A DNA stretch of 64,000 bases, taken from contig NZ_JAIBLJ010000008.1 in NCBI RefSeq assembly GCF_020179385.1, positions 87,775 through 151,774 on the forward strand. Direction: 5' to 3'. This DNA is from Alkalihalobacillus sp. YIM B00296 (lineage in GTDB: Bacteria > Bacillota > Bacilli > Bacillales > Fictibacillaceae). Of the stretch, positions 1 through 8,617 are shown piece after piece (the first letter of the stretch is position 1; every line of letters starts with the position of its first letter). A program made the position numbers and the translations under genes. The notes beneath the pieces are model-generated. The model made no database searches and was not told where the DNA came from. It saw nothing but the letters and a program-made list of their open reading frames with translations.

Positions 1-405
1 AAAGATTTATGAATGCGAGGATTGTACGGGATGCCCATTAAAGGCGAAATGTACGAAGGCGAAAGGCAACCGCCAAGTCCATTGGAATCCGATCTTCGAG
101 GAAATGAAAGCAAAGGCAAAAACAGCCCTTGAAAGTGAAGAAAACACGGTAACGTACGCTCAACGTAAGGTTGAGGTCGAAAGCGTTTTTGGTCACATCA
201 AGGGCAATCGGTCGTTCCGCAGATTTTCCTTACGGGGCCTCGACAAGGTTCATGTCGAGTTCGGGATCGTGGCATTAGCCCACAACCTATTGAAAGTAGC
301 TGGTCTACGACTATCTGCTTTCCAAGAAAAGACAAAAACAAGACCAAGTAGAACGAAAAACGCTACTTGGTCTTGTTTTATTTTAGGGACTTATCAGACA
401 GCCCC
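1..405 (+). mobile_element. IS1182-family insertion sequence, 3' part
   Basis: The window opens inside an insertion sequence. The translated region carries the C-terminal DDE-transposase features of the IS1182 family: a Cys-rich knuckle (CEDC, GCP, KC) followed by the region around VESVFGHIKGNRSFRRF that contains the last catalytic Glu. The right end is taken as GGGACTTATCAGACAGCCCC at 386-405, which has the look of an IS1182-type terminal inverted repeat (outer end GGGGCTGTC). The left end lies outside the window, so intactness and target duplication cannot be judged. Confidence 0.75.
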
Positions 406-535
406 TTTTTTAAATTCAATAGACTGCATTATCCCGACAAATGAGTATAAACGCCAACTTGGAAATTATCCCGACAACTCCGGAATTATCCCAAAAACAA
501 ATCGATCAAATACACTTTCAGAAAATTCCTTTTAA
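2..535 (+). CDS. IS1182-family transposase, C-terminal part
   Basis: This is the 3' part of a DDE transposase gene; its start lies left of the window. Residues encoded at about 5-300 are typical transposase: zinc-knuckle-like cysteines, then RKVEVESVFGHIKGNRSF with the presumed catalytic Glu, and the closing AHNLLKVAG motif. No stop codon occurs before the element's end near 405, so the frame runs through the terminal repeat and about 43 codons into flanking DNA before stopping at 533-535. The natural stop may have been lost, or the last codons come from the insertion site. Family assignment is secure; activity is unknown. Confidence 0.7.
   Translation, partial: KIYECEDCTGCPLKAKCTKAKGNRQVHWNPIFEEMKAKAKTALESEENTVTYAQRKVEVESVFGHIKGNRSFRRFSLRGLDKVHVEFGIVALAHNLLKVAGLRLSAFQEKTKTRPSRTKNATWSCFILGTYQTAPFLNSIDCIIPTNEYKRQLGNYPDNSGIIPKTNRSNTLSENSF
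340..374 (+). terminator. hairpin near the IS 3' end
   Basis: AAGACCAAGTAG at 340-351 and CTACTTGGTCTT at 363-374 form a perfect 12-bp stem with an 11-base loop followed by a T-rich stretch. It looks like the transcription terminator of the transposase gene, although it lies inside the open reading frame. Confidence 0.55.
428..498. repeat. degenerate short-period repeat, ATTATCCC core
   Basis: The core ATTATCCCGACAA occurs at 428 and 465, and a variant ATTATCCCAAAAA at 485, so spacings are 37 and 20 bases; a weaker match lies near 445. It resembles the cleaner 21-base arrays found in other gaps of this window. Confidence 0.45.
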
Positions 536-565
536 TATATAGCTTCAGCTATATATTAAAAGGAA
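526..565. repeat. perfect 19-bp inverted repeat
   Basis: TTCCTTTTAATATATAGCT at 526-544 is followed, after a two-base spacer, by its exact reverse complement at 547-565. The stem is AT-rich and has no T-tract, so it is not an obvious terminator. The rest of 566-716 shows no gene or recognised signal. Confidence 0.7.
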
Positions 566-716
566 AAAGATGATGCAGTTAGTAAATGAAAGTTATTCAA
601 TATAAATGGGTAAATATGAGTTAATATGATTGAATTTGGGTTCAATCGGCTCTTTACATCATATGTAAGACAGGAGTATTATTAGGGACATCTTAAAAAT
701 GCCAATGGTTTATTTT

Positions 717-803
717 AGCGAAATTCACTCTCGATTTGCAAGACTCTTCGCTGAGGGGTCTCGGCTGACTCGTTCTTCCCGCAGTAGTGCAGTGAATTTC
801 GCT
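717..803. repeat. intergenic element with GGGGTCTC...CCCGCAG core, copy 1
   Basis: The ends AGCGAAATTCACT (717-729) and AGTGAATTTCGCT (791-803) are a perfect 13-bp inverted repeat. Inside lies GAGGGGTCTCGG and, further on, TTCCCGCAGTAGT. Three other loci (20649-20749, 20887-20926, 44917-45045) share the core or part of it but have different complementary ends. Confidence 0.6.
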
Positions 804-842
804 TGAAATTATTTTATCTAAAATAAAGTGTTTCTTATTCTT

Positions 843-985
843 ATCGCTTAATTCATTGATGGAGCGGGGGACCCGATTTTCACGTGGCGGACGTCACTAG
901 GGGTGAATCCTTTGTTAGAAAGGTAGGGTGACTCTTTACGCCCGAATCCGACAGCTAACCTCGTAAGCGTTTGAAGAGAGGATGA
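843..985 (+). promoter_or_regulatory. c-di-AMP (ydaO/yuaA) riboswitch
   Basis: The segment contains the conserved blocks of the ydaO-yuaA class in order: ATCGCTTAATTCA, GGAGCGGGGGACCC, GGGGTGAATCC, TAGGGTGACT, CCCGAATCCGACAGCTAACC, CGTAAGCGT and TGAAGAGAG. The 5' CGCTTA pairs with the 3' TAAGCG to close the structure. In Bacillus the same class sits before ktrAB (yuaA is ktrA), and c-di-AMP binding turns the downstream potassium importer off. A terminator hairpin follows directly. Confidence 0.93.
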
Positions 986-1007
986 TGAACGTGATCAAAA
1001 GCCAATG

Positions 1008-1037
1008 ACCACGGGTATTCTGCCTCTGTGGTTTTTT
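1008..1037 (+). terminator. riboswitch expression-platform terminator
   Basis: GACCACGGG and CCTCTGTGGT form a hairpin followed by a run of T at about 1031-1037. Its place between aptamer and ktrA fits transcription attenuation by c-di-AMP. Confidence 0.75.
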
Positions 1038-1113
1038 GTATGCTTAATTATCATCATAACAAATTGATAAATGTAGCATCATAAAGAATAACAGCTGAGA
1101 AGGGGAAATTATA

Positions 1114-1779
1114 ATGGCCGCAACCCAAAAACAAATCGGATTAATCGGACTAGGAAACTTTGGAGGAAGCTTATGTAAGGAATTTGCGGATCTGAACGCT
1201 GAAATTCTTGCAATTGACAGGAATGCCGATAAAGTGGACGCCTATTCATCTATGGCCACACATACTGTCGTTGCTGATTCTACTGACGAAGGAGTCCTGA
1301 AATCTCTAGGCATCCGCAATTTCGATCTCGTCATCGTCTCGCTTGGTGATGACATCCAATCAAGTATTTTGACTACCCTAGTTCTAAAAGAAATCGGTGT
1401 AAAAACTGTATGGGCAAAAGCGCAATCCAAATATCACCGGATGGTATTGGAGAAAATCGGAGCAGACCGGATCATCCATCCTGAACGGGATATCGCTAAA
1501 CGGCTTGCTCACCATGTTGTTTCAGAAAAGATCATCGATTATATCGAGCTATCACCTGACCATAGTATTGTAGAGCTGATCGCTACAAGAAAAGTGAACG
1601 GAAAGTCTTTGGAAGAGTTAGGGATCCGTTCTAAGTATGGATGCAATATCGTCGGAATTAAAAAAGGGGTGGAAATTATCGTTTCTCCTGCTGCGGATAT
1701 CCGATTGGAAGAAGGGGATACTCTGATCGTCATCGGAGCGAATTCGAACTTGAACCGATTTGAGGAGAAAGGATTGTAA
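1114..1779 (+). CDS. ktrA: KtrA, RCK subunit of the Ktr potassium uptake system
   Basis: KtrA is the cytoplasmic regulatory ring of the KtrAB potassium channel/transporter. It binds ATP/ADP, and c-di-AMP through its C-terminal domain, to gate KtrB. The 221-residue protein (close to the 222 of B. subtilis KtrA) starts with a Rossmann RCK_N domain: GLGNFG at residues 12-17 and the acidic Asp35 ending strand 2. An RCK_C domain follows at about 135-217. The ATG is preceded by GAGAAGGGGAAAT. The c-di-AMP riboswitch upstream means the ligand probably acts on both transcription and protein. ktrB follows three bases after the stop. Confidence 0.92.
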   Translation: MAATQKQIGLIGLGNFGGSLCKEFADLNAEILAIDRNADKVDAYSSMATHTVVADSTDEGVLKSLGIRNFDLVIVSLGDDIQSSILTTLVLKEIGVKTVWAKAQSKYHRMVLEKIGADRIIHPERDIAKRLAHHVVSEKIIDYIELSPDHSIVELIATRKVNGKSLEELGIRSKYGCNIVGIKKGVEIIVSPAADIRLEEGDTLIVIGANSNLNRFEEKGL

Positions 1780-1782
1780 GGT

Positions 1783-3099
1783 ATGAGTAACGTCAAACTC
1801 TCACCACCTCAATTTTTAGTCGTTGTATTTATGGTATTCATCCTTTTGGGGACATTACTTTTGAAAATACCCTTTGCTAGTAATGAGCCGATAAGTTGGT
1901 TGGATGCGCTGTTTACTTCGACATCTGCAATGACAGTGACAGGACTGATTACTGTCGATACTGGTTCGGCATACACTGTATTCGGTGAATGTATAATTAT
2001 GTTATTGATCCAAGTTGGCGGGCTTGGAATCATGTCTTTTGCGATCTTGATCTTCATGATGATCGGGAAAAAAATCGGCATGAGACAACGGATGTATGTA
2101 CAGCAAGCACTGAACCAGACGACAATCGGCGGTGTCATCCTTCTCGTTAAAAGACTTTTTATTTTCTCAATCATCAGCGAATCAATTGCCGTCATATTCC
2201 TGACGATAAGATGGGCTCCTGAGATGGGTTTTGGACAAGGTTTATATGCAAGCGTGTTTCATGCCATTTCTGCATTCAACAACGCTGGTTTTTCGATCTG
2301 GTCGGATAGTCTGATGGGGTACGTAGGAGATCCTGTGATCAATATCATTATCACCTTTTTGTTTATTACGGGAGGCATTGGATTCACGGTTTTGTCCGAC
2401 TTGTGGGCGGAGAAGGAATTCAGGAATTTAAGTCTTCATACGAAATTGATGCTTATCGGTTCCTTGGTCATCAATGTCATTGCTTTCGTGTTCATTTTCA
2501 TTTTCGAGTATAATAATCCCGCAACCCTTGGACCGTTATCATCAGGTGAGAAGGTTCTCGCTTCTTATTTCCAAGCTGTCACACCACGAACGGCAGGATT
2601 CAATACATTGGACATCGGAAGTATGGAAGACTCTTCAATCATCCTCATCCTTCTTCTCATGTTTGTTGGAGGGGGGAGTGCTTCTACTGCTGGGGGCATA
2701 AAGCTGACGACCTTCTTGATCATCTGTTTCGCTGTTTTCACTTTCTTAAAAGGAAAATATGAAATCGTCATCTTGCGGAGAACGATCGATCCACACCTTT
2801 TATTGAAAGCGTTAGCGATTGCTACGATAGGTCTTGCGTTTGTTTTTACAGCACTCCTGGTGTTAAGCGTCACGGAAAGCCATACTTCAATGCTCCCGCT
2901 TATTTTTGAGGTGTTTTCCGCTTTCGGAACGGTAGGGTTATCAATGGGAGTGACGGGTGAGCTTACAGCCATCGGAAAAGTCATCATCATTCTGATCATG
3001 TTCATAGGCAAATTAGGTCCGTTAACATTAGCCTTCTCATTAGCAAAACAAAGTTCTGAAAAAATCAGATACCCTAGAGGAGATGTTCTTGCAGGTTAA
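1783..3099 (+). CDS. ktrB: KtrB, potassium-translocating membrane subunit
   Basis: KtrB is the membrane pore of the Ktr system (TrkH/KtrB/HKT superfamily) for sodium-dependent potassium uptake. The 438-residue length matches the family. Four selectivity-filter P-loops are visible: TVTGL, NNAGFS, RTAGFN and GTVGLS, spaced through the chain between hydrophobic M1-P-M2 units. The gene begins three bases after ktrA, with a GAGGAGAAAGG site inside the ktrA end, so the pair is one operon. A strong terminator follows at 3162. Confidence 0.92.
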   Translation: MSNVKLSPPQFLVVVFMVFILLGTLLLKIPFASNEPISWLDALFTSTSAMTVTGLITVDTGSAYTVFGECIIMLLIQVGGLGIMSFAILIFMMIGKKIGMRQRMYVQQALNQTTIGGVILLVKRLFIFSIISESIAVIFLTIRWAPEMGFGQGLYASVFHAISAFNNAGFSIWSDSLMGYVGDPVINIIITFLFITGGIGFTVLSDLWAEKEFRNLSLHTKLMLIGSLVINVIAFVFIFIFEYNNPATLGPLSSGEKVLASYFQAVTPRTAGFNTLDIGSMEDSSIILILLLMFVGGGSASTAGGIKLTTFLIICFAVFTFLKGKYEIVILRRTIDPHLLLKALAIATIGLAFVFTALLVLSVTESHTSMLPLIFEVFSAFGTVGLSMGVTGELTAIGKVIIILIMFIGKLGPLTLAFSLAKQSSEKIRYPRGDVLAG

Positions 3100-3161
3100 T
3101 GTGTCAAATGGGTCTTTAGGCTTAGTTGCTTTTTGATACACAAATTAAATATTGATAAATG

Positions 3162-3193
3162 AAAAACACTGTCCTGACGGGCAGTGTTTTTTT
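3162..3193 (+). terminator. ktrAB terminator
   Basis: AAAAACACTG and CAGTGTTTTT form a perfect 10-bp stem around TCCTGACGGG, followed by further Ts. Confidence 0.85.
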
Positions 3194-3288
3194 ATGTGAT
3201 CTATTTTTTGATCGGTTAATTGAAACTTATGAATCAATAAACCAAGCTCCTGATGAACAAACATAGTGAGAATAGTTCTCAAGTATCA

Positions 3289-3347
3289 TTGACTATGATA
3301 ATCATTTTCAATTAGTGTAGTATTATCGCAAATGAAAATCATTATCA
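3289..3347 (+). promoter_or_regulatory. two Fur boxes in the siderophore operon promoter
   Basis: TGATAATCATTTTCA at 3296-3310 and TGAAAATCATTATCA at 3333-3347 each match the Bacillus Fur box TGATAATNATTATCA with one mismatch. They flank a likely -10 region (TAGTAT/TATTAT at 3318-3326) about 50 bases before the first siderophore gene. Iron-loaded Fur should repress the whole operon. The exact -35 is not certain. Confidence 0.88.
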
Positions 3348-3372
3348 ACAAAAACCAGAAAGGAAGATTTAG

Positions 3373-4725
3373 ATGACCGTAATGGAGAAAACATCAAATA
3401 AATCTTTATTAGCACAACAAGAACGACGCGAATCGAACGCAAGATCCTACCCTCGAAGGATACCGATCGCCATTGAAGAAGCAGAGGGGATTTTCGTCAC
3501 TGATGTTGAGGGGAAAGTCTACTATGATTGTCTTGCAGGGGCAGGAACACTCGCCCTCGGGCACAACCACCCCGTCGTAATCAAAGCGATGGAACAGATC
3601 ATTCAGGATAAACGACCATTACATACTTTAGACCTCACTACTCCCGTAAAAGAAGAGTTCGTGAGTGAAATATTCTCCTCACTTCCAGACCAATTGAGAG
3701 ACCGGGCGAAGATCCAATTTTGCGGCCCAACAGGCGGAGATGCGATTGAAGCTGCATTGAAGCTTGTGAAAACTGCGACTGGGAAAAGCTCGATCCTTAC
3801 CTTCCAGGGTGGATATCATGGTTCGACACACGGTACGATGGCGATCAGCGGTAACCTTGGACCGAAAGAACGAGTTCAAGGTTTAATACCAAATGTACAT
3901 TTTCTGCCTTATCCATACGAGTATCGTTGCCCATTTGGAATAAAAGGAGAAGAAGGTCATAAGATCAGCAGCCGATATATCGAGAACCTCTTGGATGATC
4001 CTGAGAGCGGTATCCTGCCCCCAGCAGCGATGATTCTGGAAGTCGTCCAAGGGGAAGGCGGATCGGTTCCTGCCCCTATAGGATGGCTTCAGGAAATGAG
4101 ACGTATAACGAAAGAACGGGGTATTCCATTGATCATTGATGAGATCCAAACCGGTATCGGACGGACAGGTAAATTCTTTGCTTTCGAACATGCCGAGATC
4201 TTACCGGATGCCATCGTCCTCTCAAAAGCGATCGGGGGCAGCTTGCCATTATCGGTCGTGATTTATGATAAAGATCTTGATCAATGGGAGCCGGGCGCAC
4301 ATATCGGAACATTCAGAGGCAACCAGATGGCAATGGCCACCGGTACGGCTACCCTCCGATACATCAAAGAAAACAACCTTACTGAACATGCGGATCGAAT
4401 GGGGGACAAGCTCCAAGTCTTGCTTAAGGAATTGCAGGAAAAATACCCGGAAATCGGTGATGTACGGGGACGCGGTTTGATGATAGGAGTCGAAATGGTT
4501 GATTTTTCAAAAGCCCATACATCGAATGGAAGTCACCCTGCCAACCCGGGACTGGCAAGCCGGGTTCAACATGAATGCTTCAACCGTGGCCTCATTCTCG
4601 AGGTCGGTGGTCGGCATGGATGTGTCGTCCGGATATTACCGCCTCTGATCATTTCAGAACAGCAAGTCGACGAAGTAGCCTCGATTTTCAAAAATGCAGT
4701 AACCGCTGTCCTCGGGGAACGGTGA
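3373..4725 (+). CDS. dat: diaminobutyrate--2-oxoglutarate aminotransferase
   Basis: A PLP enzyme of aminotransferase class III that moves the glutamate amino group onto aspartate semialdehyde, giving L-2,4-diaminobutyrate, the first step toward 1,3-diaminopropane. At 450 residues it fits the Dat/EctB group. Visible features are GPTGGDAIEAALK for the cofactor phosphate, IIDEIQTG with the ring-pairing Asp256, and the Schiff-base Lys285 in LSKAIGG. The ATG follows AAAGGAAGA. It opens a seven-gene operon with the same order as rhbA-rhbB-rhbC-rhbD-rhbE-rhbF of rhizobactin 1021 synthesis, here with a transporter before the last gene. Fur control is indicated upstream. Confidence 0.88.
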   Translation: MTVMEKTSNKSLLAQQERRESNARSYPRRIPIAIEEAEGIFVTDVEGKVYYDCLAGAGTLALGHNHPVVIKAMEQIIQDKRPLHTLDLTTPVKEEFVSEIFSSLPDQLRDRAKIQFCGPTGGDAIEAALKLVKTATGKSSILTFQGGYHGSTHGTMAISGNLGPKERVQGLIPNVHFLPYPYEYRCPFGIKGEEGHKISSRYIENLLDDPESGILPPAAMILEVVQGEGGSVPAPIGWLQEMRRITKERGIPLIIDEIQTGIGRTGKFFAFEHAEILPDAIVLSKAIGGSLPLSVVIYDKDLDQWEPGAHIGTFRGNQMAMATGTATLRYIKENNLTEHADRMGDKLQVLLKELQEKYPEIGDVRGRGLMIGVEMVDFSKAHTSNGSHPANPGLASRVQHECFNRGLILEVGGRHGCVVRILPPLIISEQQVDEVASIFKNAVTAVLGER

Positions 4726-4729
4726 TCCG

Positions 4730-6271
4730 ATGATTACAAAAGTTTTGAAACCATCATCGATTCAAAATAAGAAAACGAAAACTTTCGATCCCTTCTTTTT
4801 CCATGGTGGAGCAGAGGGGGTTGCAGCTTACAGCCATGCAGTCCAGCTGGTGACCGAGAAGTTGATCGAGGCGTTTTCCGATCAATCAAAACCTTATGTC
4901 GGAAAAGCGCCCGAAGAAATCAGGCATGAAATCCAAAGGATGGAACTTGTAAAGGAAAATGGAGAATCTTTGTATGAACTGTTGGAGGATATACAGGAAC
5001 CTCTTTTAAAAAGCAACATCAACATTAGCAATCCCAAAAGTATTGCACACTTGCACTGTCCGCCTTTACTACCAGGCTTGGTAGCTGAAATGATCATCAG
5101 TGCGTTCAATCAATCCATGGATTCCTGGGATCAAAGTACAGCTGCCACCTATTTGGAACATGAGCTGATTCGCTGGCTGCTTCCGAAGTTCGGGTTTGGG
5201 GAAGCGGCTGATGGCACTTTTACGAGCGGGGGTACACAATCGAATTATATGGGATTATTGCTTGCCAGGGACGATTACTGTTGGAAGCGATGGGGTCTTC
5301 ATGTCCAAAAGGAAGGACTCCCGGAACAGGCTAATCGATTGAGGATCATTTGCTCGGAGCACGCTCATTTTACTGTGAAAAAGTCAGCCTCACAGCTTGG
5401 TTTAGGTGAAAATGCGGTTGTCGTCATCAAAACGGATGATCACCATCAAATGTGTATGGACGACCTTGAAGAAAAGCTGGAATCTCTTGAAGATAACGGA
5501 CTATTGCCCTTTGCACTCGTTGCGACGTGCGGGACGACTGACTTCGGCAGTATAGATCCGATGAAAGAACTCGGACAGGTTGCTGTGCAATATGGTCTCT
5601 GGTTCCACGTGGATGCTGCATATGGCGGGGCACTCATCCTCAGCCACAGCCATTATCAAAAGCTGGCTGGGATTGAGCAAGCTGATTCGATCACCGTCGA
5701 TTTTCACAAGCTTTTCTATCAACCGATCAGCTGCGGGGCTTTCCTTGTCAAAGATAAACGATCATTCAGGTATATACAGCACCATGCCGATTATTTGAAC
5801 CCGAATGAGGACGAGGAGGATGGCATGCTTCATCTTGTAACGAAATCAACACAGACGACGAGACGATTCGATGCGTTGAAGCTGATGATGTCCTTACGGA
5901 TGATTGGAACCAAAACATTCGGTGACATGATCGATCATACGTTCAATCTTGCCAGGGAGACAGCAGATGAGGTCCATCGACGCCCTGGTTTCAGGATCAT
6001 CAACCGGAATCCAGTCTTGAACGCAGTCGTATTCCGATATGAACCGCTCGCTGGTGAAGGACTTGACTTGAATTTGCTCAATAAAAAAATTCAACAGATG
6101 CTGCTCGAGAGCGGTGGGGCAATCATGGCGAAAACCTCTGTTGAGGGAGAGATCTATTTGAAATTCACCTTGTTGAATCCTCGGACTACATTGGACGATA
6201 TCAAGGAAATTCTTACGATGATTGAACAATATGGACAAATGTACTCAAGCGAATGGGGGATGAACCATTGA
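4730..6271 (+). CDS. ddc: L-2,4-diaminobutyrate decarboxylase
   Basis: A group II PLP decarboxylase that converts diaminobutyrate to 1,3-diaminopropane, the diamine backbone of schizokinen-type siderophores. The 513-residue chain shows FTSGGTQSN for cofactor binding, the stacking His in SEHAHFTVKK, HVDAAYGG with the ring-nitrogen Asp, and the Schiff-base Lys327 in VDFHKLF. It begins four bases after the aminotransferase stop and overlaps the next gene by 19 bases. Glutamate decarboxylase or tyrosine decarboxylase activity is less likely given the aminotransferase and NIS synthetases beside it. Confidence 0.87.
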   Translation: MITKVLKPSSIQNKKTKTFDPFFFHGGAEGVAAYSHAVQLVTEKLIEAFSDQSKPYVGKAPEEIRHEIQRMELVKENGESLYELLEDIQEPLLKSNINISNPKSIAHLHCPPLLPGLVAEMIISAFNQSMDSWDQSTAATYLEHELIRWLLPKFGFGEAADGTFTSGGTQSNYMGLLLARDDYCWKRWGLHVQKEGLPEQANRLRIICSEHAHFTVKKSASQLGLGENAVVVIKTDDHHQMCMDDLEEKLESLEDNGLLPFALVATCGTTDFGSIDPMKELGQVAVQYGLWFHVDAAYGGALILSHSHYQKLAGIEQADSITVDFHKLFYQPISCGAFLVKDKRSFRYIQHHADYLNPNEDEEDGMLHLVTKSTQTTRRFDALKLMMSLRMIGTKTFGDMIDHTFNLARETADEVHRRPGFRIINRNPVLNAVVFRYEPLAGEGLDLNLLNKKIQQMLLESGGAIMAKTSVEGEIYLKFTLLNPRTTLDDIKEILTMIEQYGQMYSSEWGMNH

Positions 6272-8034
6272 AAAAGTATAAAACCATTGCTGAACAAGCC
6301 ACAATGCAGAGTTTTCTGAATTGCTATCTGAGAGAGACCGGAGATTATGAAGGGGTTGCTGATCAGACGATTCTCCAAACAATTGATAAAAAAGCAGAGC
6401 GTATCATCAAATGTGACCTCCAGCATCAAGGAGTAGAATTGATCATCCCGGTCAATTACTGGTCGCCCACAGGCCGCCACCTATTCACGTTTCCGATCTA
6501 TTACCGCCATGTAGGCAGTCAGAGACTAAGAAGCATCGATTACATCACACTCGTTTCATTGGTGACAAAAGAGTTATTGATCGAGCAGAACCGGGAAGAT
6601 GCCGAAGATGAATTCATGCTGAGGGTCATTCTAAGCTGCCGCAATGTCACAAAATATATTGAAGAACGTGCAGAGGACTCAGAGCAGTTGTCCGATGCGA
6701 ACTTCAGCTATATTGATTCAGAGCAGTCGTTGTTATTCGGACATTTGCTGCATCCGACATCGAAAAGCAAGCAGGGGATCTCAGAGGAAGAAGAGCATCT
6801 GTATTCCCCTGAGCTTAAGGGTGAATTCCAATTGCATTACTTCAAGGCGGATCCGTCGATTGTCCTACAGGATTCAAGTTTGGAGGAAAGTGCCGCAGCC
6901 ACTGTAAGACAGGAATTGAAGGAATCGGCTGAGCTAGAGGAAGAAAATATCTTCATCCCGACTCATCCGTTACAGGCCAAGCAGCTGATTGTGCGAAAAG
7001 ATGTACAATCACTGATGGACAAAGGAATGCTCGAATATATCGGTCCATTAGGGAAGAAGTTTACGGCTACATCCTCTTTCCGGACTGTTTACTGCAAAGG
7101 ATCGAAATACATGTTCAAATTTTCCGTCCCGATAAAAATCACGAATTCACTGCGTGTCAGCCAAAAGAAAGAGCTTGACCGTGGAGTGGAAGTTTCGAGA
7201 CTGCTCGCTAAAAAAGTAGGGCAGGATTTACAGGAACGATTCGAGCCTTTCCGTATCATTGAAGACCCAGCATATTTGAATCTGGATCTTGAAGGGGATT
7301 CTACTGGATTTGAAGTCATCATCAGGGAAAACCCATTCTATGAAAATGAGCGTAATACGAGTTTGATCGCAGGATTATGCCAGGACCATGCCTATGGTGG
7401 CAAGATGAGGATCCAAGCTATCGTCGAGGAGATCGCTAGCCGTGAAGGTCGGAGTACCGAAGAAGTGAGCGTGGATTGGTTCAATCGTTATCTATCCATT
7501 TCCTTGGATCCAATTCTCTGGCTCTATGAAACCTATGGAATCGCACTGGAAGCCCATCAGCAGAACTCGGTACTTCAATTGGACGACGGTTATCCTGGGA
7601 CTTTCTATTATCGTGACAATCAAGGTTATTACTACAGTGAACCGAAGGCCGATTTGTTAGTCGCGTTGATTCCTGATCTGAATCGGAAAAGCAATACGAT
7701 CTGCTCAGATGAAGTAGCAGAAGAACGGCTTCGCTACTACTTCTTCATCAATCACCTATTCGGGCTCATCAACGGATTCGGTGTAAGTGGCTTGATAGCC
7801 GAGGAAAAGCTTTTGCAGGTTCTAAGATCACGCCTTGAAGAACATCTGGAGAAAGGAATTGCTGTTCGTTTCATCGACAGTCTGATCAATGTGCCAGTCT
7901 TGCCTTGCAAAGCGAATCTGTTGACGCGTTTCCATAACATGGATGAGCTTGCCGGATCTCTGGAAACGCAATCCGTCTATACGATGATCGGCAATCCGAT
8001 CACGCAGGAGGTTGAGCTTGCTTATGAGAAGTAG
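6253..8034 (+). CDS. IucA/IucC-family NIS siderophore synthetase (first)
   Basis: An ATP-dependent synthetase of the NRPS-independent siderophore class that condenses a citrate carboxyl with an amine or hydroxylamine arm. The 593-residue protein has the family's signatures: FIPTHPLQAKQL, SSFRT for ATP binding, and the AHQQN motif in the C-terminal half, followed by a FhuF-like C-terminal domain. Position corresponds to RhbC, so it probably joins the first arm to citrate. The ATG at 6253 overlaps ddc; a TTG at 6268 with GGGGGA eight bases upstream is an equally good start. Overlaps with both neighbours suggest translational coupling. Confidence 0.88.
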   Translation: MGDEPLKKYKTIAEQATMQSFLNCYLRETGDYEGVADQTILQTIDKKAERIIKCDLQHQGVELIIPVNYWSPTGRHLFTFPIYYRHVGSQRLRSIDYITLVSLVTKELLIEQNREDAEDEFMLRVILSCRNVTKYIEERAEDSEQLSDANFSYIDSEQSLLFGHLLHPTSKSKQGISEEEEHLYSPELKGEFQLHYFKADPSIVLQDSSLEESAAATVRQELKESAELEEENIFIPTHPLQAKQLIVRKDVQSLMDKGMLEYIGPLGKKFTATSSFRTVYCKGSKYMFKFSVPIKITNSLRVSQKKELDRGVEVSRLLAKKVGQDLQERFEPFRIIEDPAYLNLDLEGDSTGFEVIIRENPFYENERNTSLIAGLCQDHAYGGKMRIQAIVEEIASREGRSTEEVSVDWFNRYLSISLDPILWLYETYGIALEAHQQNSVLQLDDGYPGTFYYRDNQGYYYSEPKADLLVALIPDLNRKSNTICSDEVAEERLRYYFFINHLFGLINGFGVSGLIAEEKLLQVLRSRLEEHLEKGIAVRFIDSLINVPVLPCKANLLTRFHNMDELAGSLETQSVYTMIGNPITQEVELAYEK

Positions 8035-8617
8035 CTACAACTTCTACGATCCAAGGATCGAAAAAGAAATCTCTTTTGAAAAGGTCGATTATGAACGGGA
8101 TGTTGAACGCATTCATAAATGGATGAATGAACCGCATGTTATTCCGTTCTGGCAGCTTGATTACCCGATCGAAAAGTTCTCCAAGCACTTACAGAAAGCA
8201 TTGGCTGATGAACATCAGACGCTCTGGTTGGGAAGTCTGGAGGGGGTTCCGATGAGTTATTGGGAATCCTATGGGGTCAAAGGGGATATCGTCGAAAAGT
8301 GTTATGAAGCCGACAGATCCGATCAAGGAATCCACTTACTGATCGGAGATACTGTTTATCTTGGGAAAGGTTTTTCATTGCCCATGCTTGAAGCGATGGT
8401 CGATTTTCAGTTCCAAGTACCTGAGACGACGAAGATCATCGCCGAGCCTGATATCCGGAATGAAAAAATGATCCATGTGTTTGAACAATGTGGTTTCGAA
8501 CGGGTAAAACCGATTGAACTTCCTGATAAAACAGGATTATTGATGTTTTGTCATCGAGACGTGTTTGAAAGGAGGCGGCAACATGACGGTAAAAGAAGAA
8601 TCCAAGCGTATACATGA
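8024..8617 (+). CDS. GNAT acyltransferase for siderophore synthesis (IucB/RhbD-like)
   Basis: A 197-residue GNAT-fold protein of the siderophore acetyltransferase group. It probably acetylates N-hydroxy-1,3-diaminopropane to form the hydroxamate iron ligand. Seen in sequence: the early HKWMNEPHVIPFWQ stretch that typifies this group, and the acetyl-CoA-binding region near LGKGFSLPMLEAMV and a late NEKMIHVFEQCGFERV segment. AGGAGG lies at 8006-8011; ATG 8024 is 12 bases away and TTG 8018 six bases away, so the start is uncertain. It begins inside the previous gene and its end overlaps the monooxygenase start by 35 bases. Confidence 0.83.
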   Translation: MRSSYNFYDPRIEKEISFEKVDYERDVERIHKWMNEPHVIPFWQLDYPIEKFSKHLQKALADEHQTLWLGSLEGVPMSYWESYGVKGDIVEKCYEADRSDQGIHLLIGDTVYLGKGFSLPMLEAMVDFQFQVPETTKIIAEPDIRNEKMIHVFEQCGFERVKPIELPDKTGLLMFCHRDVFERRRQHDGKRRIQAYT

